This document shows, piece after piece, positions 55,900-64,000 of a stretch of DNA of 64,000 nucleotides. The stretch covers positions 1,054,001 through 1,118,000 of the forward strand of contig NZ_SLVB01000001.1 of the NCBI RefSeq assembly GCF_004341845.1, in the 5' to 3' direction. The translations under genes were made by a program, and so were the position numbers. Every line of letters starts with the position of its first letter. Position 1 is the stretch's first letter. The DNA comes from Novosphingobium sp. PhB165 (lineage in GTDB: Bacteria > Pseudomonadota > Alphaproteobacteria > Sphingomonadales > Sphingomonadaceae). The notes beneath the pieces are model-generated. The model ran no database searches. It worked only from the letters and a program-made list of their open reading frames with translations, and was not told the DNA's origin.

Positions 55900-56733
55900 A
55901 TGCCTTCCGAAAATTCCGCCGTGTCGACCGCCTTGCAGGTCGACCCCGCCGCGCCGATCCTGGTTTTCGATTCGGGCGTGGGCGGTCTCACCGTGCTTGC
56001 CGAATTGCGCAAGGCACTGCCGCAAGCGCCAGTGATCTACGCCGCCGATACCGCCGGTCTGCCTTATGGCACCAAGACCGAGGCGCAAGTCGCCGCGCGC
56101 GTTGCCGGGCTGCTGGGGCGCATGACCGAACGTTTTTCGCCGCGCCTCGTCTGCATCGCCTGCAACACCGCCTCGACTATCGCGCTGGGCATGGTGCGCG
56201 AAGTGCTGGAAGTGCCGATTGTCGGCACCGTGCCCGCGATCAAGCCGGCGGCAGCGATGACGCGCACCGGCACCATCGGGCTGCTCGGCACGCAGGCAAC
56301 GATCCGGCAGGCTTACGTCGACCGGCTGGAGCAGGAATTCGCCGCCGACAAGCGGCTGCTGCGCCACGGTGCTCCCGAACTGGTAGAGGCCGCCGAAGCC
56401 AAGCTGCGCGGCGAACCGGTCAATCCGGCCGTCATTCGCCGCGCGGCAGAGGCCCTGCGCAGCATGCCCGGCGGCACCGAGATCGACACGGTCGTCCTCG
56501 CCTGCACGCATTTCCCGCTGCTGGAAGAAGAACTGGCCGACGCCTTTGGCCCCGGCGTCGCCTTTGTCCACGGCGCACAGGGCATCGCCCGCCAGATCAC
56601 CCGGCTGACCGATGGGCAGGACTTTGCCCGCGCGGTCCCCGACCGGGCCCTTTTCACCGGGACCAGAGACCTGACCTCATCTTACGCCATTGCCCTGGCG
56701 CGGTACGGACTTGAAGGGGGCGGGCTGCTTTGA
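55900..56733 (+). CDS. murI: Glutamate racemase
   Basis: Cofactor-independent racemase giving D-glutamate for peptidoglycan, 277 residues. [11 protein letters not shown] is the N-terminal phosphate-like loop. The two catalytic Cys are in ACNTAS and [19 protein letters not shown] is conserved. AGGGAA precedes the ATG at 55900. It is divergent from plsY and its stop overlaps the TTG start of the next gene. Confidence 0.95.
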   Translation: MPSENSAVSTALQVDPAAPILVFDSGVGGLTVLAELRKALPQAPVIYAADTAGLPYGTKTEAQVAARVAGLLGRMTERFSPRLVCIACNTASTIALGMVREVLEVPIVGTVPAIKPAAAMTRTGTIGLLGTQATIRQAYVDRLEQEFAADKRLLRHGAPELVEAAEAKLRGEPVNPAVIRRAAEALRSMPGGTEIDTVVLACTHFPLLEEELADAFGPGVAFVHGAQGIARQITRLTDGQDFARAVPDRALFTGTRDLTSSYAIALARYGLEGGGLL

Positions 56734-57545
56734 CGCCGAAATTCAACGTCTTCGTGCTCGCGCTGCTGCTGCTCGTCGGGCTGCCGCTCTACTGGTTCCA
56801 GTTCGACGCCAGCGCGCCCGATGCCCACGCCAAGCCGCTCGACATCGACGAGTTACGCACGCTTGCGAAGTCTATCGACGGCGCGCATCCCACCCAGATC
56901 CGTCATGAGCTGATCGGCACGCGCATGTCGCTGCACAACCAGCTCGCGGCCGGAACCGGCCTGCGCCCCATTCGCACCGGCATCCGGGCCTACGAACTGC
57001 TGGTGCCCGGCGCGCGTCCAATCGTCATCGACGCCGGCACGACGGCCGAAATCGCCGAGGAAAACAACGTCTCCGAGTTCGATTCCATCGCCCAGCGGCG
57101 CGTGGACCACGAAGTCGCGCAGGCCGGCTTGCGACTGCAACTGCTGGACCGGCCCTCGCACCGGGGCAATCCCGCGGTCCATTCTCCCGAAGCGCTGCCC
57201 TTGCCCGATCTCAGCGACGGCCACCCGCGCGCGGTCGCCCCCGGAATCGTGGCCATCCCCCAGCTCGATCTGCCCAATCGCGCGACGATGTACTTCGTGC
57301 AATTGGCGGACGGCCGGGAATTTCTGTTTACCGGCGATGTCGCGCAAGTGTCCGAAAGCTGGCAGGATTTGCGCCCACCGGCACGGACGTTTGCCGATCT
57401 GGGCCACCCCGACAAGCGCATCGCGATCGCGTCATGGTTGATGACCATTCAGGCGCTCAAGCGGGCTGCGCCAAGCCTGGTGGTGATCCCGGGACATGAT
57501 CCGGCAGCGCCGGACGGCGTGCCCTGGGGTTTCGTGAAATCCTGA
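56730..57545 (+). CDS. Membrane-anchored metallo-beta-lactamase-like protein lacking the HxHxDH motif
   Basis: 271 residues. The N-terminal hydrophobic anchor (FVLALLLLVGLPLYWF) is followed by a fold with MBL features: PIVIDAGT, FLFTGDVA (a metal-binding Asp position) and VVIPGHDP (a metal-binding His position). The central HxHxDH signature that should follow VIDAGT is missing and replaced by charged helix. It may be a non-catalytic or altered MBL. The TTG start overlaps the murI stop. Confidence 0.65.
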   Translation: MTPKFNVFVLALLLLVGLPLYWFQFDASAPDAHAKPLDIDELRTLAKSIDGAHPTQIRHELIGTRMSLHNQLAAGTGLRPIRTGIRAYELLVPGARPIVIDAGTTAEIAEENNVSEFDSIAQRRVDHEVAQAGLRLQLLDRPSHRGNPAVHSPEALPLPDLSDGHPRAVAPGIVAIPQLDLPNRATMYFVQLADGREFLFTGDVAQVSESWQDLRPPARTFADLGHPDKRIAIASWLMTIQALKRAAPSLVVIPGHDPAAPDGVPWGFVKS

Positions 57546-57675
57546 GGGCAATCATCTCGAAACCCGCCTCGATGCGAAAATGTCGCCTGCGAGACGGTTT
57601 ATTTCAAGCCGATCCTGAGGCGATATCAATCACCGTAACTGATACAACCGTCTGGTCAGGCTTCGAACGATGCGG

Positions 57676-57690
57676 TATTGGCGCCCAATA
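57676..57690. promoter_or_regulatory. Perfect inverted repeat TATTGG-CGC-CCAATA upstream of hemA
   Basis: A 6-bp arm palindrome with a 3-bp spacer, 44-58 bp before the hemA start. It is not an FNR (TTGAT-N4-ATCAA) site. A haem or redox regulator site is possible from position alone. Confidence 0.35.
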
Positions 57691-57733
57691 ACAGGTAGAA
57701 GCCACTTCACGGCCAGTGCAGGATAGAGCCCAG

Positions 57734-58948
57734 GTGAACTACGAGCACATTTTCGAACAGGCGATCGAACGTCTGCATTCCGAAGGTCGCTACCGCGTCT
57801 TCATCGATATCCTGCGCAACAAGGGGGCCTACCCCAACGCCCGCTGCTTTGCGGGCCACAATGGGCCCAAGCCAATCACCGTATGGTGCTCCAACGACTA
57901 CCTCTCGATGGGCCAGCACCCCAAGGTGATCGAAGCCATGGAAGAGGCGCTTCACGACGTCGGCGCCGGTTCCGGCGGCACCCGCAACATCGGTGGCAAC
58001 ACGCACTACCACATCGAACTTGAGCAGGAACTGGCGGACCTTCATGGCAAGGAAGGCGCGTTGCTGTTCACGTCGGGCTATGTCTCGAACGATGCCACGC
58101 TCTCCACGCTCGCCAAGCTCCTGCCGGGCTGCGTGATCTTCTCGGACGAGCTGAACCACGCCTCGATGATCGCCGGCATCCGCAATTCGGGCTGCGAGAA
58201 GAAGGTCTGGCGCCACAACGACCTCGAACACCTTGAGGAGTTACTGGCCGCGACGGACCCGAACCTGCCCAAGCTGGTCGCCTTCGAATCGGTCTATTCG
58301 ATGGACGGCGATATCGCTCCGATCCATGCGATCTGCGACCTGGCAGAGAAGTACAACGCCCTCACCTATATCGACGAAGTGCACGCCGTCGGCATGTACG
58401 GCCCGCGCGGTGGCGGCATTACCGATCGGGACGAGGCGGCGCACCGCATCAACATCATCGAAGGCACGCTGGGCAAGGCGTTCGGCGTGATGGGCGGCTA
58501 TATCGCAGCCGATCAGAAGGTGATCGACTGCATCCGCAGCTATGCCCCCGGCTTCATCTTTACGACCTCGCTTTCGCCGGTGCTGGTGGCGGGTGTGCTG
58601 GCCTCGGTGAAGCACCTCAAGAGCTCCAGCGCGGAGCGTGAGGCGCAGCAGCACTCGGCCGCGACGCTCAAGCAGATGTTCCGCGACGCGGGCCTGCCGG
58701 TGATGAATTCCACCACGCACATCGTGCCGCTGATGGTCGGCGATCCGGTCAAGGCCAAGAAGATCAGCGACATCCTGCTGGCCGAATATGGCGCCTATGT
58801 GCAGCCGATCAATTTCCCCACCGTGCCGCGCGGCACCGAACGCCTGCGTTTCACCCCCGGGCCGACGCATACCGAAGCGATGATGCGCAGCCTGACGGAT
58901 GCGCTCGTCGAGATCTGGGAACGCCTGGAAATGCGCCTCGCCGCCTGA
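57734..58948 (+). CDS. hemA: 5-aminolevulinate synthase
   Basis: PLP enzyme condensing glycine and succinyl-CoA to 5-aminolevulinate, the alphaproteobacterial (C4) entry to haem and chlorophyll. 404 residues. PLP Lys-248 is in EGTLGKAFG, the family N-terminus is [21 protein letters not shown], and the Gly-rich [12 protein letters not shown] binds substrate. The GTG at 57734 is chosen over the GTG at 57716 because homologues start at NYEHIF. Its substrate succinyl-CoA is the product of the mutase cluster in this window. A terminator follows. Confidence 0.96.
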   Translation: MNYEHIFEQAIERLHSEGRYRVFIDILRNKGAYPNARCFAGHNGPKPITVWCSNDYLSMGQHPKVIEAMEEALHDVGAGSGGTRNIGGNTHYHIELEQELADLHGKEGALLFTSGYVSNDATLSTLAKLLPGCVIFSDELNHASMIAGIRNSGCEKKVWRHNDLEHLEELLAATDPNLPKLVAFESVYSMDGDIAPIHAICDLAEKYNALTYIDEVHAVGMYGPRGGGITDRDEAAHRINIIEGTLGKAFGVMGGYIAADQKVIDCIRSYAPGFIFTTSLSPVLVAGVLASVKHLKSSSAEREAQQHSAATLKQMFRDAGLPVMNSTTHIVPLMVGDPVKAKKISDILLAEYGAYVQPINFPTVPRGTERLRFTPGPTHTEAMMRSLTDALVEIWERLEMRLAA

Positions 58949-58993
58949 CCGGGTCAGAGCGGCTTTCGCGGCCGCAACATAATCTTTTCATGG

Positions 58994-59024
58994 AAGGGCC
59001 CCCGCACGCGCGAGGGGCCCTTTT
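58994..59024 (+). terminator. Rho-independent terminator after hemA
   Basis: Stem AAGGGCCCC / GGGGCCCTT with an 11-base loop and TTTT, 46 bp after the stop codon. Confidence 0.9.
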
Positions 59025-59116
59025 CATTTGGCCGGGGCACCCCAAGTTGCCTGCCGTCGCAGGCGCCTCTCCGCGCGCCCTCCCCCTAGCTGCGACGACA
59101 TGACCGGAAGGACCCC

Positions 59117-60220
59117 ATGGCCAAGCTTTTCGAACCGACTTCCCTCGGCAAGCTCCCCCTCGCAAACCGCATCGTCATCGCGCCGATGTGCCAATATTCC
59201 GCCGAAGACGGCAAGATGACCGACTGGCATGTCCAGCACCTCGGCAACCTGTCCCAGTCGGGCGCCGCCATCCTCACCATCGAGGCCAGCGCCGTCAGCC
59301 CGGAAGGCCGCATTTCCTATGCCGACGTGGGGCTGTGGGATGACGAGACCGAGGCAGCCATGGGCAAAGTGCTCGAATCCGTGCGCCGCTGGTCGGACAT
59401 GCCCATCGCCATCCAGTTGGCCCACGCCGGCCGCAAGGCCAGCACGGCCAAGCCCTGGGACGGAGGCGGCCAGATCGCCCCTCAGGACGCGAACGGCTGG
59501 CAGACGGTCTCCGCATCGGACATTCCCTTCCTTCCGCATGAGAACGCCCCTCAGGCGCTCGACAGGGCCGGTCTTGCCCGCATCCGCGATGCCTTCGCCG
59601 ACGCCGCTCGCCGTGCGGACCGTCTGGGCATCGACGCCATTCAGCTTCACGGCGCCCATGGCTACCTGCTGCACCAGTTCCTCTCGCCGCTCTCCAACAC
59701 GCGTACGGACGAATACGGCGGCAGCCTTGAAAATCGCCTGCGCTTCCCGCTGGAAGTCTACGACGCCGTGCGCGCCGCCTTCCCGGCCGACAAGCCGGTC
59801 ACCATGCGCGTCTCCGGCACCGACTGGGTCGAGGGCGGCTGGGACATCGAGCAGACCATCGCTTTCGCCAAGGCTCTTGAAGCGCGTGGCTGCGACGGCT
59901 TCCACGTTTCCAGCGGCGGCCTTCATGCCGACCAGCAGATCCCGGTCGGCCCGAACTATCAGGTTCCGCTCGCCCACAAGGTGAAGGAAGCGGTGGACAC
60001 CATGCCGGTGATCGCCGTGGGCCTCATCACCGAGCCCGAGCAGGCCGAGGCGATCCTTGCCAATGGCGAGGCGGACATGATCGCGATTGCCCGCACTGTA
60101 CTCTACGATCCGCGCTGGCCGTGGCACGCCGCTGCCGCGCTAGGCGCTCAAATCAAGGTCTCGCCGCAGTTCCTGCGCTGCCAGCCGTTTGGCCTGAAGG
60201 ACTTGCTCACCGCGAACTGA
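59117..60220 (+). CDS. Old Yellow Enzyme-family NADH:flavin oxidoreductase (YqjM type)
   Basis: FMN ene-reductase of 367 residues. The thermophilic-like (YqjM) subclass is marked by Cys-25 in APMCQYSAEDG, by HAGRKAS and by the active-site HGAHGYLLHQFLSP. Such enzymes reduce activated C=C bonds, maleimides or nitroesters. The physiological substrate is unknown. GGAAGGA precedes the ATG, and a perfect terminator follows. Confidence 0.93.
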   Translation: MAKLFEPTSLGKLPLANRIVIAPMCQYSAEDGKMTDWHVQHLGNLSQSGAAILTIEASAVSPEGRISYADVGLWDDETEAAMGKVLESVRRWSDMPIAIQLAHAGRKASTAKPWDGGGQIAPQDANGWQTVSASDIPFLPHENAPQALDRAGLARIRDAFADAARRADRLGIDAIQLHGAHGYLLHQFLSPLSNTRTDEYGGSLENRLRFPLEVYDAVRAAFPADKPVTMRVSGTDWVEGGWDIEQTIAFAKALEARGCDGFHVSSGGLHADQQIPVGPNYQVPLAHKVKEAVDTMPVIAVGLITEPEQAEAILANGEADMIAIARTVLYDPRWPWHAAAALGAQIKVSPQFLRCQPFGLKDLLTAN

Positions 60221-60230
60221 AGCCCAACGA

Positions 60231-60266
60231 AAAAGGCCCCCGGTCAGCGATGACCGGGGGCCTTTT
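60231..60266. terminator. Perfect bidirectional terminator
   Basis: The 16-bp stem AAAAGGCCCCCGGTCA / TGACCGGGGGCCTTTT around a GCGA tetraloop separates the convergent OYE and ornithine-decarboxylase genes. Confidence 0.95.
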
Positions 60267-60287
60267 CTTGTTTCTATCGACTGGCGA

Positions 60288-61499
60288 TCAGCGCAGCGAA
60301 ACGACGTTGTCCGAAACGCGCGGATCCTTGCGGTCGCCGCTGTAGAGGCTGGCCATCGGTTCGTCCGAGGCCGTCACCACGTCACCCGTGCCGAAGCCGT
60401 TGAACGCCGTGCGCATGGCAGCGCCATAGGCACCCAGCATGCCCACTTCGATCCAGTCGCCCGCCTTGATATCGGCGGGAAGCATGAACGGGCCTTCCAT
60501 GAAGTCCGCATCGTCGCAGGTCGGGCCGTAGAACGAGAACTCCTGAAGGTCCTCCGAACGCTGGCCATCGCGCGCGATGCACTTCACCGGGAAACGCCAT
60601 GCCACGTGCGCCGCATCGTAGAGCGCGCCATAGGCACCCTCGTTGATGTAAAGCTCGTCACCGCGACGCTTCTCGACCTTGACGATCATCGAGCTGTATT
60701 CGGCGGAGAGCGCACGGCCCGGCTCGCACCACAGTTCGGCGTTGTAGGCGATCGGCAATGCTTCGAAGTGGCGGTGGATGATCTGGAAGTAGTCTTCCAG
60801 CGGCGGCGGTTCCATGCCCGGATAGACCGAGGGGAAGCCACCACCGACGTCGATCATGTCGATAACCACGCCCGCGTCGGCAATCGCCGCGCGCGCGCGC
60901 TCCAGCGCCTGCACATAGGCAAACGGCGTCATCGCTTGCGAACCGACGTGGAAGCATACGCCCAGCCAGTCGGCAACCTGACGGGTCGCCTGAAGCAGCG
61001 GGCCGGCGTCGGCCAGATCGATACCGAACTTCGAGGCGAGGCTCAGTTCCGAATATTCGGACGAGACCCGCAGACGCACGCAGAGGCGCAGGTCGGTCGC
61101 CTGATTGCCTTCGGCATCGGCGGTCGCTTCGAGGATCTTCTCGACTTCCTCGATGGTATCGAGGCTGAAAGTGCGGACGCCATGCTCGAAATAGGCTTCG
61201 CGGATCGCGCTCGCGGTCTTGACCGGGTGCATGAAGCACAGGGTCGCAGCCGGCAGGGTCTTGCGGACCATGCGGACTTCACCGATCGAAGCTACGTCGA
61301 AATGCGTGATCCCATTGTCCCACAGGATCTGGATCAGATCCGGCGAGGGGTTCGCCTTCACGGCATAGAGCGACTTGCCCGGAAACTTCGTGGCGAAGAA
61401 ACGAGCAGCGCGCGCGGCAGCATGCGGGCGATTGAGGATAACGGGTTCGTCAGGCGCGAGGGTGCGCGCTACGGCCGGTGCATCAAGATGTTCGAGCAA
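60288..61499 (-). CDS. Type III PLP-dependent ornithine/diamino acid decarboxylase
   Basis: 403 residues of the alanine-racemase-fold decarboxylase family. PLP Lys-48 is in YAVKAN, HVGSQ and GGGFPSVYPG bind phosphate and cofactor, and the catalytic Cys comes across the dimer in YGPTCDDADF. Lengths and motifs fit bacterial ornithine decarboxylase, giving putrescine for the carboxyspermidine route next door. Lysine activity cannot be excluded. Start is TTG at 61499, as no ATG fits. A 397-bp leader precedes it. Confidence 0.9.
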   Translation of the reverse strand: MLEHLDAPAVARTLAPDEPVILNRPHAAARAARFFATKFPGKSLYAVKANPSPDLIQILWDNGITHFDVASIGEVRMVRKTLPAATLCFMHPVKTASAIREAYFEHGVRTFSLDTIEEVEKILEATADAEGNQATDLRLCVRLRVSSEYSELSLASKFGIDLADAGPLLQATRQVADWLGVCFHVGSQAMTPFAYVQALERARAAIADAGVVIDMIDVGGGFPSVYPGMEPPPLEDYFQIIHRHFEALPIAYNAELWCEPGRALSAEYSSMIVKVEKRRGDELYINEGAYGALYDAAHVAWRFPVKCIARDGQRSEDLQEFSFYGPTCDDADFMEGPFMLPADIKAGDWIEVGMLGAYGAAMRTAFNGFGTGDVVTASDEPMASLYSGDRKDPRVSDNVVSLR

Positions 61500-61622
61500 C
61501 TCAAGGGACCCCCAAACGGAATTGTTAGCGAAAAGCTGCCTTGCGGTTTGGAAGTCCCCATGGGGCAGCGAGGGGCCGGATATAGGGCTGAGCGGATGAA
61601 TCGCAAGTGAAAAAATCGGGCT

Positions 61623-61652
61623 TTCATGAAAACGTCACATAAGCTTCATGAA
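61623..61652. promoter_or_regulatory. Two TTCATGAA palindromes 22 bp apart
   Basis: Perfect 8-bp palindromes at 61623-61630 and 61645-61652 with centres two helical turns apart, about 125-150 bp upstream of the decarboxylase start. The geometry suits cooperative binding of two dimers on one face of the DNA. Confidence 0.45.
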
Positions 61653-61845
61653 CGACCGAAATGCGCGCCCTAAAGCCGAATTTAGTCTTTCAAAACCAGG
61701 TGGTTAAACCGTCATTACTGGCCGACCGGGAATGTCCCGGACAGGCGGTAAAAAGCATCGCAATTCACGGTTAAAACGCACCCCTTGCCGTGGGGTTCAC
61801 GCGACTCGTCCGCGTGGGGGACCGGCCGGGGCACCGGTCGTGGCA

Positions 61846-61875
61846 GGGGCAGGACGGACCGAGCCGCCCTGCCCC
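61846..61875 (-). terminator. GC-rich hairpin after the carboxyspermidine decarboxylase gene
   Basis: GGGGCAGG (61846-61853) and CCTGCCCC (61868-61875) pair 22 bp beyond the stop codon. No T run follows, so it may be a weak terminator or a 3' stabiliser. Confidence 0.45.
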
Positions 61876-61896
61876 CGCTCAATCAGCGAAGTCCGA

Positions 61897-63075
61897 TCAG
61901 CTCAGCCGGGCCCGGAAATCCTCGTAATCGAAGCGGCGGATGCATTCGAGCGAGTCCGTCTCGGAATCCCAGAGCCAGATCGACGGCAGCGGCACGCCAT
62001 TGAAGGTCGTGGTCTTGACCATCGAATAGTGCGCCTGATCGAGAAACGCGAAGCGCATGCCCGGTTCGGGACGTTCGGGCAGAACATAGTCGCCGATCAC
62101 GTCACCCGCGAGGCAGGACGGACCACCAAGGCGCACGGGTTGGCCATCGCCATCCTCCCGCTCGCCCAGCATGGCGGGGCGATAGGGTGCCTCGATCACG
62201 TCGGGCATGTGGCAGGTCGCGGAGATGTCGACCACCGCCACCGGCATGCCGTTGTGGCCGATGTCGAGCACCGAACCGACGAGAATGCCGGCATCGAGCG
62301 CCACGGCCTCGCCGGGTTCCAGATAGACTTCGGCGCCGGTGTCTTCCTGAAGGTCGATCAGGAATTCCACCAGTTCGTCGCGCTGGTAATCGGCGCGCGT
62401 GATGTGATGCCCGCCGCCGAGGTTGATCCACTTGAACTGGCCGAAGAAGGGTTCGAGGTAATCGAACGCCTTGTCCCAGGTGCGGCGCAGCGGCTCGAAG
62501 TCCTGCTCGCACAGGGTGTGCATGTGGATGCCGTCGATCATCTCGATATGATCTTCGGTCAACTGGTCGATCGGGAAACCGAGGCGCGAGTGCGGCGCGC
62601 AGGGGTCATACTTCGGCACTTCGCCTTCGGGGTGCATCGGATTGACGCGCAGGCCGATGTCGAAGGCCTCGCCGCGAGCGCGGGCGGCCTCGATCTGCGA
62701 CCAGAAGCGCTCGATCTGCATCGGCGAGTTGAAGATCACATGGTCCGACAGGCGCAGAATCTCATCGAGATCCTCGGCCTTGTAGGCGGCGGAATAAGTC
62801 GCGATCTCGCCATCGTAGAACTCGCTGGCAAGGCGCGCTTCCCACAGGCCCGAAGTGCAGACGCCGTCCAGATATTCGCCGACGATCGGCGCGGTGGACC
62901 ACATCGAGAAGGCCTTGAGCGCGGAGAGCACCTTGACGCCTGCACGCTCGCCGATGTCGCTCAGCACACGCAGGTTGTCTCGCAGCTTCGCGGCATCGAC
63001 CACGAAGCTGGGGCTGTCGACACGCGACAGGTCGAAGTGAACGAAGGCTCCCGGATCGCCGGCGCGGGTTTCCAT
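61897..63075 (-). CDS. nspC: Carboxynorspermidine/carboxyspermidine decarboxylase
   Basis: Final step of the alternative spermidine pathway. 392 residues of the alanine-racemase fold. PLP Lys-54 lies in SALKAFS, followed by VCTSGLWEARLA, and HTLCEQ, NLGGGHHITR and PSCLAGDVIG are hallmark NspC segments with the catalytic Cys. AAGGA precedes the ATG at 63075, with a GTG at 63078 as an alternative. The DUF486 gene lies 31 bp upstream on the same strand, so the two share a transcript. Confidence 0.94.
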   Translation of the reverse strand: METRAGDPGAFVHFDLSRVDSPSFVVDAAKLRDNLRVLSDIGERAGVKVLSALKAFSMWSTAPIVGEYLDGVCTSGLWEARLASEFYDGEIATYSAAYKAEDLDEILRLSDHVIFNSPMQIERFWSQIEAARARGEAFDIGLRVNPMHPEGEVPKYDPCAPHSRLGFPIDQLTEDHIEMIDGIHMHTLCEQDFEPLRRTWDKAFDYLEPFFGQFKWINLGGGHHITRADYQRDELVEFLIDLQEDTGAEVYLEPGEAVALDAGILVGSVLDIGHNGMPVAVVDISATCHMPDVIEAPYRPAMLGEREDGDGQPVRLGGPSCLAGDVIGDYVLPERPEPGMRFAFLDQAHYSMVKTTTFNGVPLPSIWLWDSETDSLECIRRFDYEDFRARLS

Positions 63076-63106
63076 CACTGAAGTCCTTTGCGAGAGGGGG
63101 ACGGCC

Positions 63107-63457
63107 TCAGCCGAACGGCCCCTTGAAGATAAACCATGCCCCCGCCCCGACCAGCGAAAATCCGACCAGCTCGTTGAGGCCCGGCTTCTGGCCGAACAAC
63201 ACCCATGCCACCAGCACGAAGGCGGTCAGCGAAAAGGCCTCCTGAAGCACTTTGAGCTGCCCCAGCGAATAGACCTGGCTGCCGATCCGATTGGCCGGCA
63301 CGGCAAGGCAGTATTCGAAGAAAGCGATGCCCCAACTCATTAGGATCGCCATCCACAGCGCCTTGCCCGGCATCTTGAGATGCAGATACCAGGCGGTGTT
63401 CATGAACAGATTGGAGCCCGCGAGCATCGCTATGGGGGCAACGAAAGACCAGTTCAT
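63107..63457 (-). CDS. DUF486-family four-helix membrane protein (DMT superfamily-like)
   Basis: 116 residues with four hydrophobic helices: APIAMLAGSNLFMNTAWY, ALWMAILMSWGIAFFEYCLA, LQEAFSLTAFVLVAWVL and LVGFSLVGAGAWFIF. VPANRIGSQ..S.GQLKVLQE between helices 2 and 3 is the DUF486 signature. Small proteins of this fold act as dimers in drug/metabolite transport. It sits between the two spermidine genes, which suggests a polyamine link. The ATG at 63457 is chosen because upstream residues are unlike the family. Confidence 0.88.
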   Translation of the reverse strand: MNWSFVAPIAMLAGSNLFMNTAWYLHLKMPGKALWMAILMSWGIAFFEYCLAVPANRIGSQVYSLGQLKVLQEAFSLTAFVLVAWVLFGQKPGLNELVGFSLVGAGAWFIFKGPFG

Positions 63458-63588
63458 CAATGCCTCAATAGACGCGGATTGCGTGCGGCGCCTTGCCGCC
63501 CCGTGCTTCGGGGTAGCAGCGATAAAGGCTGTCGTCAGCCTGACATTGACCCGTGATCGGCCGCGCTCATATCGGCGCGACGGAAAAT

Positions 63589-63658
63589 TGCGGACCGTCC
63601 CCCGAGGGGCGGGCCGCCAGCGCAAAAGCGCCGGGCCCGCCCACAGGGACGGTCCGCA
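63589..63658 (-). terminator. Large hairpin terminator after the carboxyspermidine dehydrogenase gene
   Basis: A 13-bp perfect outer stem (63589-63601 with 63646-63658) encloses a second 8-bp stem GGCGGGCC/GGCCCGCC and a GCGC-AAAA-GCGC tip. On the minus strand it is followed by ATTTT, beginning 10 bp after the gene's stop codon. Confidence 0.75.
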
Positions 63659-63667
63659 GGATAGGCA

Positions 63668-64000
63668 TCAGAACGCGAGCGGGCCGTCGAGTTCCTCGAC
63701 CGTCCAGGGCAGGCCGTGCTTGTTCAGCATGTCCATGTAGGGATCGGGATCGAACTGCTCCATGTTGAACACGCCTTCACCCGACCATGCGCCGGTCAGC
63801 ACCATGGCCGCACCGATCATCGCCGGAACGCCGGTGGTGTAGCTGACGGCCTGGTTGCCGGTTTCGGCATAGGCGTCTTCGTGATCGCAGATGTTCTTGA
63901 TGTAGAACGTCTTCTCGCCCGAACCGTCCAGCGCTTCGCCAGTCGCGATGTCGCCGATGTTCGTCTTGCCCTTGGTGGTCGAGCCAAGCGAGCTGGGCTC
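63668..64000 (-). CDS. Carboxynorspermidine/carboxyspermidine dehydrogenase, C-terminal part
   Basis: The last 110 codons of a saccharopine-dehydrogenase-family protein. It is cut by the window end. The C-terminus reads ...GEKTFYIKNICDHEDAYAETGNQ..., then TTGVPAMIGAAMV and MLNKHGLPWTVEEL, matching Lys1-like carboxyspermidine dehydrogenases. It reductively joins putrescine and aspartate semialdehyde into carboxyspermidine, the substrate of the decarboxylase downstream. Cofactor-binding N-terminus lies outside the window. Confidence 0.88.
   Translation of the reverse strand, partial: EPSSLGSTTKGKTNIGDIATGEALDGSGEKTFYIKNICDHEDAYAETGNQAVSYTTGVPAMIGAAMVLTGAWSGEGVFNMEQFDPDPYMDMLNKHGLPWTVEELDGPLAF

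Larger units (their letters stand above)
61500..61896 (-). other. Long leader region upstream of the decarboxylase, 397 bp
   Basis: No coding frame of note. It holds a GC-rich hairpin at 61846-61875, a perfect CCGGGA-ATG-TCCCGG palindrome at 61726-61740 and two TTCATGAA palindromes at 61623-61652. Alphaproteobacterial ornithine decarboxylase genes often carry the structured speF RNA in such a leader. I cannot confirm that fold here by eye. Confidence 0.4.

Overview
The window is a high-GC chromosomal segment of an alphaproteobacterium, most likely a sphingomonad (Novosphingobium/Sphingobium type). The basis is gene content and style. Haem synthesis uses a C4-pathway 5-aminolevulinate synthase with its catalytic lysine at residue 248. 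Spermidine appears to be made by the carboxyspermidine route. There are two Flp pilins, the order xerD / aroK-aroB, and dispersed palindromic repeats of the CCCCGCGAAGGCGGGG type. No phage, transposase, plasmid or CRISPR signature was seen. The content is mostly ordinary core chromosome with several small genes tucked into operons.

Layout. 1-2.5 kb: the C-terminus of a probable alpha/beta hydrolase, thioredoxin reductase, and an alpha/beta hydrolase. 2.5-6.7 kb: a tripartite drug-efflux operon (EmrA-like, EmrB-like, NodT-like). 7.1-9.7 kb: a molybdate module (ModE-like regulator, modABC) in which neither the regulator nor ModC carries a molybdate-sensing domain. 10-11.4 kb: peroxiredoxin and an SDR. 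11.5-15.2 kb (minus): a large membrane protein, folE, and a phospholipase D-like protein. 15.6-17.8 kb: a duplicated-domain periplasmic protein and a ClC channel. 17.8-18.2 kb: three tandem identical tRNA-Arg(ACG) genes. 18.2-19.3 kb: MutT and two Flp pilins. 19.5-24.2 kb: a minus-strand operon (52-aa membrane protein, 623-aa exported protein, XerD) divergent from aroK-aroB. 24.3-26 kb: a DUF3008 protein behind a possible EcfG promoter, and a POT peptide transporter.

26-37 kb is a minus-strand propionyl-CoA/methylmalonyl-CoA block: pccB, thiolase, a small membrane protein, methylmalonyl-CoA epimerase, methylmalonyl-CoA mutase, biotin synthase, an LprI-like protein, pccA, a tRNA-binding protein and a thioesterase. 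Together these carboxylate propionyl-CoA, epimerise and isomerise it to succinyl-CoA, and supply the biotin PccA needs. 37-43.5 kb holds glutathione reductase, a small hydrolase, a lipoprotein subtilase and pgi. 43.7-47.2 kb is the tightly coupled lepB-rnc-era operon ending in an SGNH lipoprotein. 47.2-50.3 kb has an MFS pump and a GT-C-type transferase. 50.3-55.8 kb (minus) is plsY-dprA, a membrane protein, topA and a 59-aa Myb/SANT-like protein overlapping topA. 55.9-60.2 kb has murI, a degenerate metallo-beta-lactamase-like protein, hemA and an Old Yellow Enzyme. 60.3-64 kb (minus) is a polyamine region: carboxynorspermidine/carboxyspermidine dehydrogenase (cut by the window end), a DUF486 membrane protein, the matching decarboxylase, and an ornithine-type decarboxylase behind a 0.4-kb leader with paired palindromes.

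Most functional calls rest on recognised motifs read from the translations. No database search was run. Operator, promoter and terminator calls are pattern-based.
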